Shown one piece after another: positions 41,432 to 50,653 of a stretch of DNA of 64,000 bases. Position numbers and translations under genes: made by a program. A model generated the notes under the pieces. The model was not told the DNA's origin. It saw only the letters and a list, made by a program, of their open reading frames with translations, and searched no databases. The DNA comes from JBNPEO01 sp050490315 (GTDB taxonomy: Bacteria; Actinomycetota; Actinomycetes; Actinomycetales; Micrococcaceae), in the NCBI RefSeq assembly GCF_050490315.1, contig NZ_JBNPEO010000005.1, positions 93,045-157,044 on the forward strand, read 5' to 3'. Position 1 is the first letter of the stretch; each line of letters starts with the position of its first letter.

Positions 41432-42449
41432 TGGAACCCAACTCCTTATCAGCGTTGTACCTCAGGCCAATCTGGCGGCGAATCTCGTCCATGGCGGACA
41501 TAATCTGCACACTTTCCGAGGGCGGAAGAATGGTCCCGGAGGTGGCACCTGTGCTAACCAACCGCTCCAGCTCTGCGGCTTGGAACTGCATACCCCGGCC
41601 CTTCACCGGTTGATCAAAACTCTCTAGCTCAGTGCCGTCGAGGTCAAAAACCTTAAACGGTGTTGGTACGTACCAGGTGGATTCGATGTCGATCCAGCCC
41701 TGGCTACCAATGACCACTGCTCGGTTGGGCCCGGCAGCATCTAGCTCACAATCCACCACCGCCTGCCCACCGTCCGGGTAGTCAAAGATCGCAGCAGTTT
41801 GCCCGTCCACACCGGTTTCCGTCATTGTGGCGCTGGCATGGATCTGTTCAGGGGCGCCCAGAATGTCAAAAACAAAGGAAATCGGGTAAATACCCAAGTC
41901 CAACAAAGCTCCGCCGCCCAAAGCCGGATCGTTAATCCTGTGGGCAGGATCGCGAGGCAGGCTCTGGTTGTGGCTTGCCACCACTTTCCGGACCTCGCCA
42001 ATGGTCCCGGCGTTGATGATCTCGCGAATCCGGACCATGTGCGGAAGGAAGCGCGTCCACATGGCCTCGAGAATAACCAGACCATTGGACTGGGCACAGT
42101 CAACAAGTTCTTCTGCTTCACGGGCGTTCATGGTGAAGGATTTTTCCACCAGCACGTGTTTCCCAGCGCGCAGAGCCAGGAGCGCATTTGCGTGGTGGAA
42201 GGGGTGCGGCGTGGCAACGTAAATCACGTCCACATTAGGGTCTGCCACCAGATCTTCGTAGCTACCGTGAGCGGTGGGGATACCAAACTCTTCACGGAAG
42301 GCTTGAGCTGATTCGAGACTGCGGGACCCCACGGCCTGGACCGCAAAGCCGTTCTCAATCAAGTCTTTCGTTTGCAGCCCGGCAATAAAACCGGTGCCAA
42401 GGATGCCCCAGCGGATGGTTCCGTCGGAGGTGCCGGTATTAGGGATCAC
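41424..42449 (-). CDS. Gfo/Idh/MocA family oxidoreductase
   Basis: 341 residues. N-terminal NAD(P) fold GILGTGFIAG, catalytic EK in HVLVEKSF, then the alpha/beta substrate domain. Probably oxidises or reduces a sugar or polyol. GTG start behind AGGAC, four bases after the TolB-like stop; likely part of the long sugar operon. Confidence 0.88.
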   Translation of the reverse strand: MIPNTGTSDGTIRWGILGTGFIAGLQTKDLIENGFAVQAVGSRSLESAQAFREEFGIPTAHGSYEDLVADPNVDVIYVATPHPFHHANALLALRAGKHVLVEKSFTMNAREAEELVDCAQSNGLVILEAMWTRFLPHMVRIREIINAGTIGEVRKVVASHNQSLPRDPAHRINDPALGGGALLDLGIYPISFVFDILGAPEQIHASATMTETGVDGQTAAIFDYPDGGQAVVDCELDAAGPNRAVVIGSQGWIDIESTWYVPTPFKVFDLDGTELESFDQPVKGRGMQFQAAELERLVSTGATSGTILPPSESVQIMSAMDEIRRQIGLRYNADKELGSND

Positions 42450-42453
42450 GTAG

Positions 42454-42909
42454 TTAGTCCTTTATTGAGTCAGTGAGCGGGTACGCCACAAATGCAAAAT
42501 GCGCGGAGTCCGGCGACCAGCTGTTGACGTTGAGGGTACCTTGACCACCGAAAAGTGGCCATGTTTGGAGGGAAGTGGTCCAGTCCTGGGTCGAGACAAG
42601 TACGACGTCGACTGGCAAGTCAGCGGGGTGGCCCACCGTGCCACTGGGGAACTGGATGTAACTGGCGTATTGTCCGTCGGGGGAAAGATGCGGGAACCAG
42701 TCGACGGTCTTGGACTTGAGCAGCTGCTCGAATCCGCTGCCATCTGCCTGGATCCGGGCCAGTTGGGCGTGGCCGGGTTCTGTGCTGAAGGATTCCGTAT
42801 TCAGGTAAAGCCACTTGCCGTCCGGGGAGTATTCTGGGCCATCGCAGTGGCCCGGGCCCACGTCAACTTTGACGGTGGCACCACCATCGGCGTTGAGTCT
42901 GCGGATCAC
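42454..42909 (-). CDS. TolB-like beta-propeller protein, truncated at the N-terminus
   Basis: 151 residues. It contains WD40-like PD40 repeats (GPEYSPDGKWLYLNTES; FPHLSPDGQYASYI; VNSWSPDSAHFAFVAYP). Family members I recall from related bacteria are about 280-300 residues and have several repeats before GPGHCDG.EYSPDG; here the frame begins only 20 residues before that point. The GTG overlaps the stop of the DUF1080 gene (GTGA), so translation is still coupled. It is either a deletion remnant or a shortened functional form. Confidence 0.65.
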   Translation of the reverse strand: MIRRLNADGGATVKVDVGPGHCDGPEYSPDGKWLYLNTESFSTEPGHAQLARIQADGSGFEQLLKSKTVDWFPHLSPDGQYASYIQFPSGTVGHPADLPVDVVLVSTQDWTTSLQTWPLFGGQGTLNVNSWSPDSAHFAFVAYPLTDSIKD

Positions 42910-43784
42910 AGTGCCTCCTCAGTAGGGGTCAGTTCTTTGATGAGGATGTTCCTCCATCGGCATTGTGCGCCTCGGCCCCAGCGGGCTTCCCCGAAATACG
43001 AATCGTTGTCGTGCACTTCCAAAGCAATGTGTCCGCGTTCACCGAGTGCTTCCAAGACGTCCGCCGGGTTGTAATCCGGCGAGTCTAGGGTAGCTGTGTT
43101 CAGTTCCCCGATTTTCAGCCCGTTAACCCAGGTAGTAATGACTGGCAGTGCACCGACGCAGCGGATCCGGAGTTCATTCCAATCATCCCAGCGCCAAACT
43201 TTGAGGAAATCGTCGACGTCCGCGGCGTAGCTGAGCCGGGAACGCTTCTCTTCCGTCACTGGCTCCACAGATGTTTCCGGATTGTCGGCGATAAGTCCGG
43301 TAGGGCGGCCGTCCGCATCGGTGTCTGCATCGACGGCGAACGGCACCGCCGAGAAACTGGCCAGGCCGTTGCCGAAGAATCCCCCGATGCCACCGGAAGG
43401 ACGGTGGTCTACCAAGACCTGGAAACCCTCCCAGCTTTCCGGGCGGCGCCGGAGCATTACGCCGGTGTCCGCGGGCCAATCGGGCCGCATCTCCAAGACC
43501 AGTTCGAAGTCGTCGTAGGCCTGCTCGGTCACTAGATATCCGCCGTATCCGCTGCCGGGGGTGTCTTGCTCGCCAACCAAGACACCGTCCTGTACGAACC
43601 ACCGGGCGGGGTGCTTTTCAGGGTCCACTGGGACTTCGCGGCCGTTCGCGGCGAAGATGTCCAGCACACCGGGGCCGCCGGGGTACAACGTCCCATAGAT
43701 GCGGGGCACGGCCCGCCATCCGTCAAGGGTTGTGCCGTTGAATAGTGGGACGAAACCGTCGTTAGGCGCCGTGTTTTCTAGCAT
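42906..43784 (-). CDS. DUF1080 protein, putative 3-keto-glycoside hydrolase
   Basis: 292 residues. Lectin-like jelly roll with the family opening PLFNGTTLDGWR, then YDDFELVLEMR, GVMLRR and WNELRIRC..V..WVNG. The PF06439 family includes enzymes that cleave 3-keto-disaccharides and 3-keto-glycosides. No signal peptide, so a cytoplasmic substrate is expected. Six bases after the isomerase gene. Confidence 0.8.
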   Translation of the reverse strand: MLENTAPNDGFVPLFNGTTLDGWRAVPRIYGTLYPGGPGVLDIFAANGREVPVDPEKHPARWFVQDGVLVGEQDTPGSGYGGYLVTEQAYDDFELVLEMRPDWPADTGVMLRRRPESWEGFQVLVDHRPSGGIGGFFGNGLASFSAVPFAVDADTDADGRPTGLIADNPETSVEPVTEEKRSRLSYAADVDDFLKVWRWDDWNELRIRCVGALPVITTWVNGLKIGELNTATLDSPDYNPADVLEALGERGHIALEVHDNDSYFGEARWGRGAQCRWRNILIKELTPTEEAL

Positions 43785-43790
43785 GCTGTG

Positions 43791-44792
43791 TTAGTCCTGG
43801 TGGCTGAATGCGGCGTCGAAGCTGGTTTGTGAGGGCGGGAAGTCGAATTTTTTGAGTGCTGCAAGCGCTTCGGGGGCTCCGTGGAGCCGATCCATTCGGG
43901 CGTCTTCCCATTCGATTGAGATGGGGCCGTTATAGCCGATCGCGGACAAAGCCCGGAAGGATGATTCCCATGGAACATCGCCGCGGCCTGCCGAGACAAA
44001 GTCCCAACCACGGCGCGGATCTCCCCACGGCAAATGAGACCCCATGATGGTGTTCCTGCCGGTGGGGCGCAGCTTGGTGTCTTTGCAATCCACATGATAA
44101 ATCCGGTCTTTGAAGTCCCAGATGAAGGAGACCGGGTCAATGCCTTGCCACATAAAGTGGGACGGGTCCCAGTTCAGACCGAACGCCTCGCGGTGGCCAA
44201 TCGCTTCAAGTGTCCGCACAGTGGTCCAGTAGTCGTAAGCGATCTCAGATGGGTGAACCTCGTGGGCAAAACGCACTCCGCACTCATCAAAGACGTCTAG
44301 GATCGGGTTCCAGCGGTCTGCGAAGTCTTGGTATCCGGCCTCGATCACTGAGGCTGGGACGGGCGGGAACATGGCAACGTATTGCCAGATCGAGGATCCG
44401 GTGAACCCGACCACGGTTTTCACACCGAGTGCCTTGGCTAGGCGTGCGGTTTGTTTCATTTCTTCTGCAGCGCGTTGGCGGACTCCTTCGGGGTCCCCGT
44501 CGCCCCAGACTTTGGATCCCACTATGGCTTGGTGGCGGAAGTCGATGGGGTCATCACACACGGCTTGGCCCTTGAGGTGATTAGAAATAGCCCAGACTTT
44601 TAGGTTGTATTTCTCTAGCACGGCCAGTTTTGACTCTACATAGCCGGGCTCATCCCAACGCCAGGCGTCTAGGTGGTCACCAGAGACAGCGATCTCGAGT
44701 CCGTCATAACCCCATTCGGAAGCGAGCTTGGCTACTTCTTCAAAGGGAAGGTCAGCCCATTGGCCGGTGAAAAGTGTGTACGGGCGGGGCAT
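43791..44792 (-). CDS. Sugar phosphate isomerase/epimerase (xylose-isomerase-like TIM barrel)
   Basis: 333 residues. Metal ligands are recognisable in HEVHPSE, NWDPSHFMWQG, HVDCKD and SIEWED. Close relatives act on keto-sugars or 3-keto-glycosides. It follows the Gfo/Idh gene by one base, within a tightly packed operon. Confidence 0.85.
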   Translation of the reverse strand: MPRPYTLFTGQWADLPFEEVAKLASEWGYDGLEIAVSGDHLDAWRWDEPGYVESKLAVLEKYNLKVWAISNHLKGQAVCDDPIDFRHQAIVGSKVWGDGDPEGVRQRAAEEMKQTARLAKALGVKTVVGFTGSSIWQYVAMFPPVPASVIEAGYQDFADRWNPILDVFDECGVRFAHEVHPSEIAYDYWTTVRTLEAIGHREAFGLNWDPSHFMWQGIDPVSFIWDFKDRIYHVDCKDTKLRPTGRNTIMGSHLPWGDPRRGWDFVSAGRGDVPWESSFRALSAIGYNGPISIEWEDARMDRLHGAPEALAALKKFDFPPSQTSFDAAFSHQD

Positions 44793-44793
44793 G

Positions 44794-45975
44794 TCAGGCT
44801 CCTTCGGTAGGGGATTCGTTGAGCTGGATGAGTGAACTTTTAGCCGCTGAACTCTCTTCGATACCAGCCAAAATACGTTGAACTTTTAGCCCGTCAAGGA
44901 ACGAGGGCGTGGGGGCAGTTCCGTCCGCAACGCCCCTGAGGAAGTCGTTGAGTTGGTGCGTAAAAGCATGCTCCCACCCCAGGAAGTGGCCTTGAGGCCA
45001 CCATGCTTGGATGTAAGGGTGTGCGGGTTCGCTGACCAGAATGCTCCGGAATCCCTGCTCGCGTACTGGTGCAGTGGCGTCAAGGAATTCGAGCTCGTTA
45101 AGGCGTTCAAGATCAAACTTCAGCGCGCCTTTATCCCCGTAGATCTCCACACTCAACGCGTTTTTCCGGCCCGTGGCTACCCGTGAAACATCCACTGAGG
45201 CGATAGCCCCGGAGGTAAGAGTCAGCGTGGCCCACGCGGCGTCATCGACTGTTACCTCTTCAAGGCCGTCCGGGCCAGGACGTTGAGCGGTAAAGGTGTG
45301 TAAGCGTCCGCTAACGTCGGTGACGTCCTCACCCAAGAGGTAAAGGACCTGATCAACGGCATGAGAGGCAATGTCTCCCAGGGCCCCGGAACCGGCAGTG
45401 TCCTTGCGTAAACGCCACGTCATGGGTGCCTGGGCATCGGAAAGCCAGTCCTGCAAATATGAAACCCGTGCCTGCGTGATGGTTCCTAGCCGGCCCTCGC
45501 TGATGAGCTCCCTGGCCAAGGCCAGGGCAGGGACACGCCGGTACGTGAAACCCACCATCGACTGCACGCCCTTAGCCGCGGCTGCAGTTGCCGCGGTCAC
45601 CATGTCCTCAGCCTCACGCACCGTGTTAGCCAAGGGCTTCTCCACCAGCACATGCTTACCTGCCTGCAGCGCCGCGATAGCAATCTCGGCATGCAAAAAA
45701 CCGGGGGCACAAATGTCCACAATATGAATGTCATCGCGGGCAATGACCTCGCGCCAATCCGTGGCCGACTCCGCCCAACCATAACGCTGGGCAGCTTCCG
45801 CAACACGTTCAAGATCAGTGCCCACCAAAACTTTTTGCTCAACGGCCGGGACGTCAAAGTAGGAGGCAACATTCCGCCACGCATTCGAATGAGCCTTACC
45901 CATAAACGCGTAACCAATCATCGCCACACCTAGCGTTGAGCCGCCCGGTGAACTCCGGGAGGCCTCCGTGCTCAC
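44794..45975 (-). CDS. Gfo/Idh/MocA family oxidoreductase
   Basis: 393 residues. NAD-binding VAMIGYAFMGKAHSNAW, catalytic HVLVEKPLA, and GDIASHAVDQVLYL in the substrate domain. Likely a sugar or glycoside 3-dehydrogenase. It overlaps the upstream dehydrogenase by four bases. Confidence 0.88.
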   Translation of the reverse strand: MSTEASRSSPGGSTLGVAMIGYAFMGKAHSNAWRNVASYFDVPAVEQKVLVGTDLERVAEAAQRYGWAESATDWREVIARDDIHIVDICAPGFLHAEIAIAALQAGKHVLVEKPLANTVREAEDMVTAATAAAAKGVQSMVGFTYRRVPALALARELISEGRLGTITQARVSYLQDWLSDAQAPMTWRLRKDTAGSGALGDIASHAVDQVLYLLGEDVTDVSGRLHTFTAQRPGPDGLEEVTVDDAAWATLTLTSGAIASVDVSRVATGRKNALSVEIYGDKGALKFDLERLNELEFLDATAPVREQGFRSILVSEPAHPYIQAWWPQGHFLGWEHAFTHQLNDFLRGVADGTAPTPSFLDGLKVQRILAGIEESSAAKSSLIQLNESPTEGA

Positions 45976-47117
45976 GACGTAGCCTCAAGGGTGGCGGCCG
46001 CTGGGTCCCAGTCCTCAGGCAGGGCTGGTGTTTGTGTGGCGGAGCTTTCCACCGCCACAAATTCGCCGTGTTGTGCTGACTCGGTGATGGACACCAAGGT
46101 GTCCACCACGTGGAACGCGAGTTCACCCGGGGCGCGGTGCGGCACACCGGCGCGCAAGGAACGCGCCATATCTAGGGCGCCCATTCCGCGGCCCACGGCT
46201 GGTCCCGTCGCCTGAATGACCTCAGGCGAGTCCACGTCAGCGCGCCACAGCTTCAGTTCGCCGTCGAAATAGTTGGGGTCAGGAACCACCAGGGTTCCCT
46301 CAGTTCCGGTGATTTCCACAAACCCTGCCCGCTTGAGTGGGGATTCAAAACTGAACACACTGTGCGAGGACGCGCCGCCTTCGAACTGCAGCATCGCCGA
46401 AACGTGGGTGGGAACTTCGACGGCGAATTCCTCGCCAGCCTTGGGCCCGGAGCCAACCACGCGGGTCTCTTTGGCTTTGGAGCCAATAGCGGCCACCTTG
46501 CGGACTGAACCAAAGGCTTGGACCAGGGCCGTGACGTAGTACGGGCCCATATCGAACAACGGGCCTGCGCCGTGCTGGAACAAAAAGGCCGGGTTCGGGT
46601 GCCACGACTCAGGTCCGGGCGTTTGGAACATGGTCAATGCGGTCAGTGGTGTGCCAATGTCCCCGCGCTCAATGATCCGGCGAGCAGTTTGAATACCGGC
46701 ACCCAAAAAGGTGTCCGGGGCGCAGCCCAAACGAATGCCTGCTTCTTGCGCGGTTTTGAGCAGTTCCAGCCCGGATTCACGGTCTAGCGAGAAAGGCTTT
46801 TCTGTCCAAACGTGTTTGCCGGCCTTGACTGCTGCAGTGGCCACTTCAACGTGCGCTGCCGGAATGGTCAGGTTCACAATGAGCTCAACGTCTGGGTGGT
46901 TGAGTGCCTTGTCAACGCCGCCCCATTCGGGGATGTTGTACTCCTTGGCGCGGGCTTGGGCGGCTTCCTCAAAGAGGTCAGCAATCACCAATACCTTGAG
47001 GTCTGGGAACACCGCGATGTTATCCAGATACTGCTTGCTAATGTTGCCAGCGCCAATTACAGCAACTCCAACGGGGCCTCGGCGGGCGGACGGGGTGTTT
47101 AAGTAATCCTGGCTCAT
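45972..47117 (-). CDS. Gfo/Idh/MocA family oxidoreductase
   Basis: 381 residues. NAD-binding VAVIGAGNISKQYL, catalytic HVWTEKPFS, GPLFDMGPYYVTALV. Second dehydrogenase of the pair; it overlaps the upstream isomerase by four bases. The two paralogs may oxidise and re-reduce the same sugar around a keto intermediate. Confidence 0.88.
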   Translation of the reverse strand: MSQDYLNTPSARRGPVGVAVIGAGNISKQYLDNIAVFPDLKVLVIADLFEEAAQARAKEYNIPEWGGVDKALNHPDVELIVNLTIPAAHVEVATAAVKAGKHVWTEKPFSLDRESGLELLKTAQEAGIRLGCAPDTFLGAGIQTARRIIERGDIGTPLTALTMFQTPGPESWHPNPAFLFQHGAGPLFDMGPYYVTALVQAFGSVRKVAAIGSKAKETRVVGSGPKAGEEFAVEVPTHVSAMLQFEGGASSHSVFSFESPLKRAGFVEITGTEGTLVVPDPNYFDGELKLWRADVDSPEVIQATGPAVGRGMGALDMARSLRAGVPHRAPGELAFHVVDTLVSITESAQHGEFVAVESSATQTPALPEDWDPAAATLEATS

Positions 47118-47863
47118 GCCTCGGAACCCTTTCCTGCTGCTTCGGTCAGGTAGGCCAAGCTCTGGGCGATACCTTCAAAAATGTCTTCCGAGTAGTCGTC
47201 AAATTCCACCACACCCACTTCGAGCGACTTCGCGGCGTTGATCACGTCTAGGACGGGGATGCTGCCTTGGCCGGCGGGCTTTTGGGCCTTGGTGTCACGG
47301 TTACCGGGCCCGTCCTTGATGTGAATGAGCTTCACCCGATCACCCAAACGGGCCAACAACTCCACAGGGTCCTCGCCACCTACTGAGGCCCAATAAGTGT
47401 CTACTTCAAGGACCACTTCGGGGTCCAAGAGTCCTGCGAAGTACTCGAGCGCCGACTGGCCCTCAATCTTGGAAGAGAGCTCCCATTCGTGGTTGTGGTA
47501 GCCCACCCGGATTCCGTATTCAGCGGCTTTTTTGGCAGCTTGGTTGAGCTTCGCGGCGGTGGCCTGAATGTCCTCGGCACTTTGCCAATGCTCGGCGGGG
47601 TGGAAAGGGTCGATCACAATTGAGATGCCCAGTTCCTTGGCGGCGGCAAAGATCTCATCCTGGTCTTTGCTTAACAGGGGAGCGTGGCCGGAAGGGGCTG
47701 TGAGCCCATTTTCTTTCAGGGCTGCGCCAAGCTCCTTGGCTGTGGCAACGAAGTTGTACGGCTCCACCTTGGTGTAACCAATCTGAGCCACCTTTGCGAT
47801 GGTGCCGGGAAGGTCCTCGGCGATCGCGTTGCGGAGTGTGTAGAGCTGAAGTGAGTACGTCAT
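47114..47863 (-). CDS. Sugar phosphate isomerase/epimerase (IolE-like)
   Basis: 249 residues, short TIM barrel. Metal-site segments VGYHNHEWE, LEVDTYWAS, IHIKDG and VVEFDDY. Start behind AAGGAAT. First gene of the operon, facing the ROK regulator across a 150-base control region. Confidence 0.86.
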   Translation of the reverse strand: MTYSLQLYTLRNAIAEDLPGTIAKVAQIGYTKVEPYNFVATAKELGAALKENGLTAPSGHAPLLSKDQDEIFAAAKELGISIVIDPFHPAEHWQSAEDIQATAAKLNQAAKKAAEYGIRVGYHNHEWELSSKIEGQSALEYFAGLLDPEVVLEVDTYWASVGGEDPVELLARLGDRVKLIHIKDGPGNRDTKAQKPAGQGSIPVLDVINAAKSLEVGVVEFDDYSEDIFEGIAQSLAYLTEAAGKGSEA

Positions 47864-47962
47864 CGGATTCCTTTAGGGGACTAGTAGTTCAAAGAATAGG
47901 GTGTGTGTTCCACGTCAGGGGATGGCCTCGCCACTGATCTGTCTCACAATCAAGCTAGAGGG

Positions 47963-47988
47963 ACTTTTGCCGAACGTCAAGCAAAAGT
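47963..47988. promoter_or_regulatory. Inverted repeat, probable ROK operator
   Basis: ACTTTTGC and GCAAAAGT, perfect 8-base arms with a 10-base spacer, between the divergent ROK gene and the sugar operon. The spacing of about two helical turns suits a dimeric repressor. Confidence 0.6.
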
Positions 47989-48052
47989 TGAGAAGTCGTC
48001 GTCATACTTTTATGGCGTGACACGCAGAACTGGTTCGTGCTATCACTTATTT

Positions 48053-49282
48053 ATGTCCCTTGCCTCCCCGCGCACGAGTGAACCCAGCGATCCGCACCGC
48101 GAAAACGCTGCCGACGTCAACTTGTCCCGCGCCGGAGACTTATTTCAGCTACTCAGGGACGGTAAGGCCCGCACCCGCGCGGAGCTCGCAGTCACCACAG
48201 GTCTGGCCCGATCAACCATTGCCGCTCGCATTGATGCGCTGATGAATTCCGGTCTCGTTGGCCCGGCCGGCGAGGCGTCATCTAGTGGCGGCAGGCCGCC
48301 GTCGCGCATAGCTTTTAAACCCTCAGCTCGCGTGGTTTTGGCGGCAGATGTTGGCGCAACACACGTCAATCTGGCTCTGACGGACCTCGGTGGAACGGTG
48401 CTAGCGGAGAGCCGATTCAAGCAAGACGTGGCGCAGGGTCCAGACGTGGCCCTGGGGAAGGTTGTTGACGCTGGCTCTGCTTTGTTGCGCGATTCTGGCC
48501 GGTCTCCAAAGGAACTTGCCGGTATTGGAATCGGGCTGCCGGGTCCGGTGGAACACGCAACTGGTGTGCCAGTAAAACCGCCGATTATGCCCGGCTGGGA
48601 CGGCTTTGACGTGGTCTCCTTTGTTCAACAAACCTTCCCCGTGCCGGTCCTTGTGGACAATGACGTCAACATCATGGCGCTAGGAGAGCGCAACGCATTC
48701 TGGCCCGATCACTCAAATTTTCTGTTTATCAAAGTGGCCACGGGTGTTGGTGCGGGCATCATCAGTAGTGGTGAACTCCAACGTGGTGCCAACGGAACGG
48801 CTGGCGACTTAGGCCATGTTCGGGTCCCGCGTGGGGACACAGTGCTGTGCCGCTGCGGAAACTACGGCTGCCTCGAAGCGATCGCATCCGGCCCCGCGAT
48901 CGCCAAAGCCCTCACCGAAGCTGGCGTTAGCGCGACTAACGGCGACGACGTTCTTCGCCTAGTTGCTGAGGGAAATTTGCAGGCGATCCACGCTTTGCGG
49001 CAAGCAGGCCGGGACGTGGGGGATGTTTTGGCCACCGTGGTGAATCTGCTGAACCCCTCCATGATTGTGATAGGCGGCAGCCTTGGCCAAGTGGGCGAAC
49101 ACCTAATGGCCGGGGTGCGGGAAGTGGTCTATCGGCGCTCGCTACCTTTGGCTACCTCGCACTTGCGCATTGGTCTTTCGATGGCGGGGGAGCAGGCTGC
49201 AATCCTCGGGGCGAGCGCTTTGGTGACGCAATATGTCCTCTCGCCAGCTGTGATTGAGGCCTCATTGCAAGCGGCAGGGTAG
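48053..49282 (+). CDS. ROK family transcriptional regulator
   Basis: 409 residues from the ATG at 48053. N-terminal winged helix (DLFQLLRDGKARTRAELAVTTGLARSTIAARID), then a sugar-kinase-like domain with DVGATHVNLAL, VDNDVNIMALGE and the ROK zinc motif CRCGNYGCLEA. Sugar-responsive repressor of the divergent operon (inference). The start is not certain: GTG 48017, in frame and 36 bases upstream, has TACTTT exactly six bases before it and would be a leaderless start. Confidence 0.88.
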   Translation: MSLASPRTSEPSDPHRENAADVNLSRAGDLFQLLRDGKARTRAELAVTTGLARSTIAARIDALMNSGLVGPAGEASSSGGRPPSRIAFKPSARVVLAADVGATHVNLALTDLGGTVLAESRFKQDVAQGPDVALGKVVDAGSALLRDSGRSPKELAGIGIGLPGPVEHATGVPVKPPIMPGWDGFDVVSFVQQTFPVPVLVDNDVNIMALGERNAFWPDHSNFLFIKVATGVGAGIISSGELQRGANGTAGDLGHVRVPRGDTVLCRCGNYGCLEAIASGPAIAKALTEAGVSATNGDDVLRLVAEGNLQAIHALRQAGRDVGDVLATVVNLLNPSMIVIGGSLGQVGEHLMAGVREVVYRRSLPLATSHLRIGLSMAGEQAAILGASALVTQYVLSPAVIEASLQAAG

Positions 49283-49355
49283 CAGTCCGTGATAGCAATG
49301 AAGTGATGAAATCTTATTTATTAGTTGCCTTGCTTGGCGGACTCCGGCCCAAGCT

Positions 49356-50558
49356 ATGAGTAATTCCGCAGTGCCCCTGCACAAAAAACCTCGAGCCTGG
49401 CTACTGGTCCTCTGCGTAGCGCTCATCGCCATGAACATGCGCGGACCGTTCGTAGCAGTAGCCCCAGTGGTCGGAGACCTGCAACGCGAACTTGGCCTCT
49501 CCGCCGTCGAACTCGGCCTGCTTACCAGTATTCCGGTGCTGTGTTTCGCCGTGGCATCGCCGTTCGCTTCTTGGTCCGGCCGGAAGTTCGGTGCAGAGTT
49601 CTCCATCCTGTTGACGCTCGCCGGTGTTCTCCTGGGTGTGGTGCTGCGTTCGGCTGGTGGCTCCGGTTTGGCGATTGTGGGCACCATCCTGATTGGTGTG
49701 GCTATCACCATCGGCAATATCGCCGTCCCGCTGATTGTGCGCCGTGATTTCTCTCCGGCCCGGCAAGGTTCCGCGATGGGCATCTACACAGCGGCGCTGA
49801 ACATTGGATCCTTTATTACCTCCATGACGACGGCGCCGCTCGCCGAGTGGCTGGGCTGGCGGATCTCACTCGCGTCGTGTGGGCTCCTCGCCGTGGCAGC
49901 CTTGGTTGCATGGCTGTGGGTTATTGGCCCCCGCAGGGCTCTGATACCAGAGGCAGTGGCACTGCCAGACGGACCACCACCCACACCACACAGCGGCTCC
50001 GGGATCATCACCTTGGGCCTGACCCTCGGCTTCGCTGGCCAGGCGTTCTCCTACTACGGCGTCACCGCCTGGCTCCCGAGCTTCCTGAGCGACGAACTGG
50101 GAATGTCCCGCGCTGGCGCCGGTGCAGGCTCGTCTCTGTTTCAAATCTTGGCGATTGTGGGCGGCCTTGGCGTCCCGCTCGCCGCACGCTTTGCCAGTAC
50201 GACGACGGTCGCCATCACCTTGGGTGCCTTGTGGGTGACGGTTCCCGGTGGCCTCCTGCTGGCGCCGAACCTGTGGTGGCTGTGGTCAGCGCTGGGTGGC
50301 GTGGCTCAAGGTGGCGGAATCACCATCATCTTCTTGGCCATCATCAAGTTGGCCCGGGACCAGGCTGCTGCGGGACGGATGTCTGCTGTGGTGCAAGGTA
50401 GCGGATATGCGGCCGCTGCGGTCTCGCCCCTGCTGATCGGTTTTGTTCACGATCAGAGCCATTCGTGGTTCTTGCCGCTGCTACTCTTGCTGGCCTCAAC
50501 CCTGCTCTTCTTTATTGCCACGGTGCTTTCAGTACGTAAGGTCCCGCGCGGCGCCTAG
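49356..50558 (+). CDS. MFS transporter, CynX/NimT family
   Basis: 400 residues, twelve membrane spans. MNMRGPFVAVAPVVGDLQRELGLS is the typical opening of the cyanate/nitroimidazole transporter group, and RRDFSPARQGSAMGIYTAALNIG is a family signature. Substrate unknown. Followed by a long hairpin. Confidence 0.87.
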   Translation: MSNSAVPLHKKPRAWLLVLCVALIAMNMRGPFVAVAPVVGDLQRELGLSAVELGLLTSIPVLCFAVASPFASWSGRKFGAEFSILLTLAGVLLGVVLRSAGGSGLAIVGTILIGVAITIGNIAVPLIVRRDFSPARQGSAMGIYTAALNIGSFITSMTTAPLAEWLGWRISLASCGLLAVAALVAWLWVIGPRRALIPEAVALPDGPPPTPHSGSGIITLGLTLGFAGQAFSYYGVTAWLPSFLSDELGMSRAGAGAGSSLFQILAIVGGLGVPLAARFASTTTVAITLGALWVTVPGGLLLAPNLWWLWSALGGVAQGGGITIIFLAIIKLARDQAAAGRMSAVVQGSGYAAAAVSPLLIGFVHDQSHSWFLPLLLLLASTLLFFIATVLSVRKVPRGA

Positions 50559-50584
50559 CCCCTTAAACGGAGCCTTTTTTAACG

Positions 50585-50641
50585 CGAGTTGGCACTTGAC
50601 GCGGATCCTTGTGAGGAACATGCGCGTCAAGTGCCAACTCG
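50585..50641. terminator. Bidirectional long hairpin between MFS gene and aceB
   Basis: Perfect 19-base arms (CGAGTTGGCACTTGACGCG, 50585-50603, and complement 50623-50641) with a 19-base loop, between convergent genes. Confidence 0.75.
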
Positions 50642-50653
50642 GTGCAATGAAAC

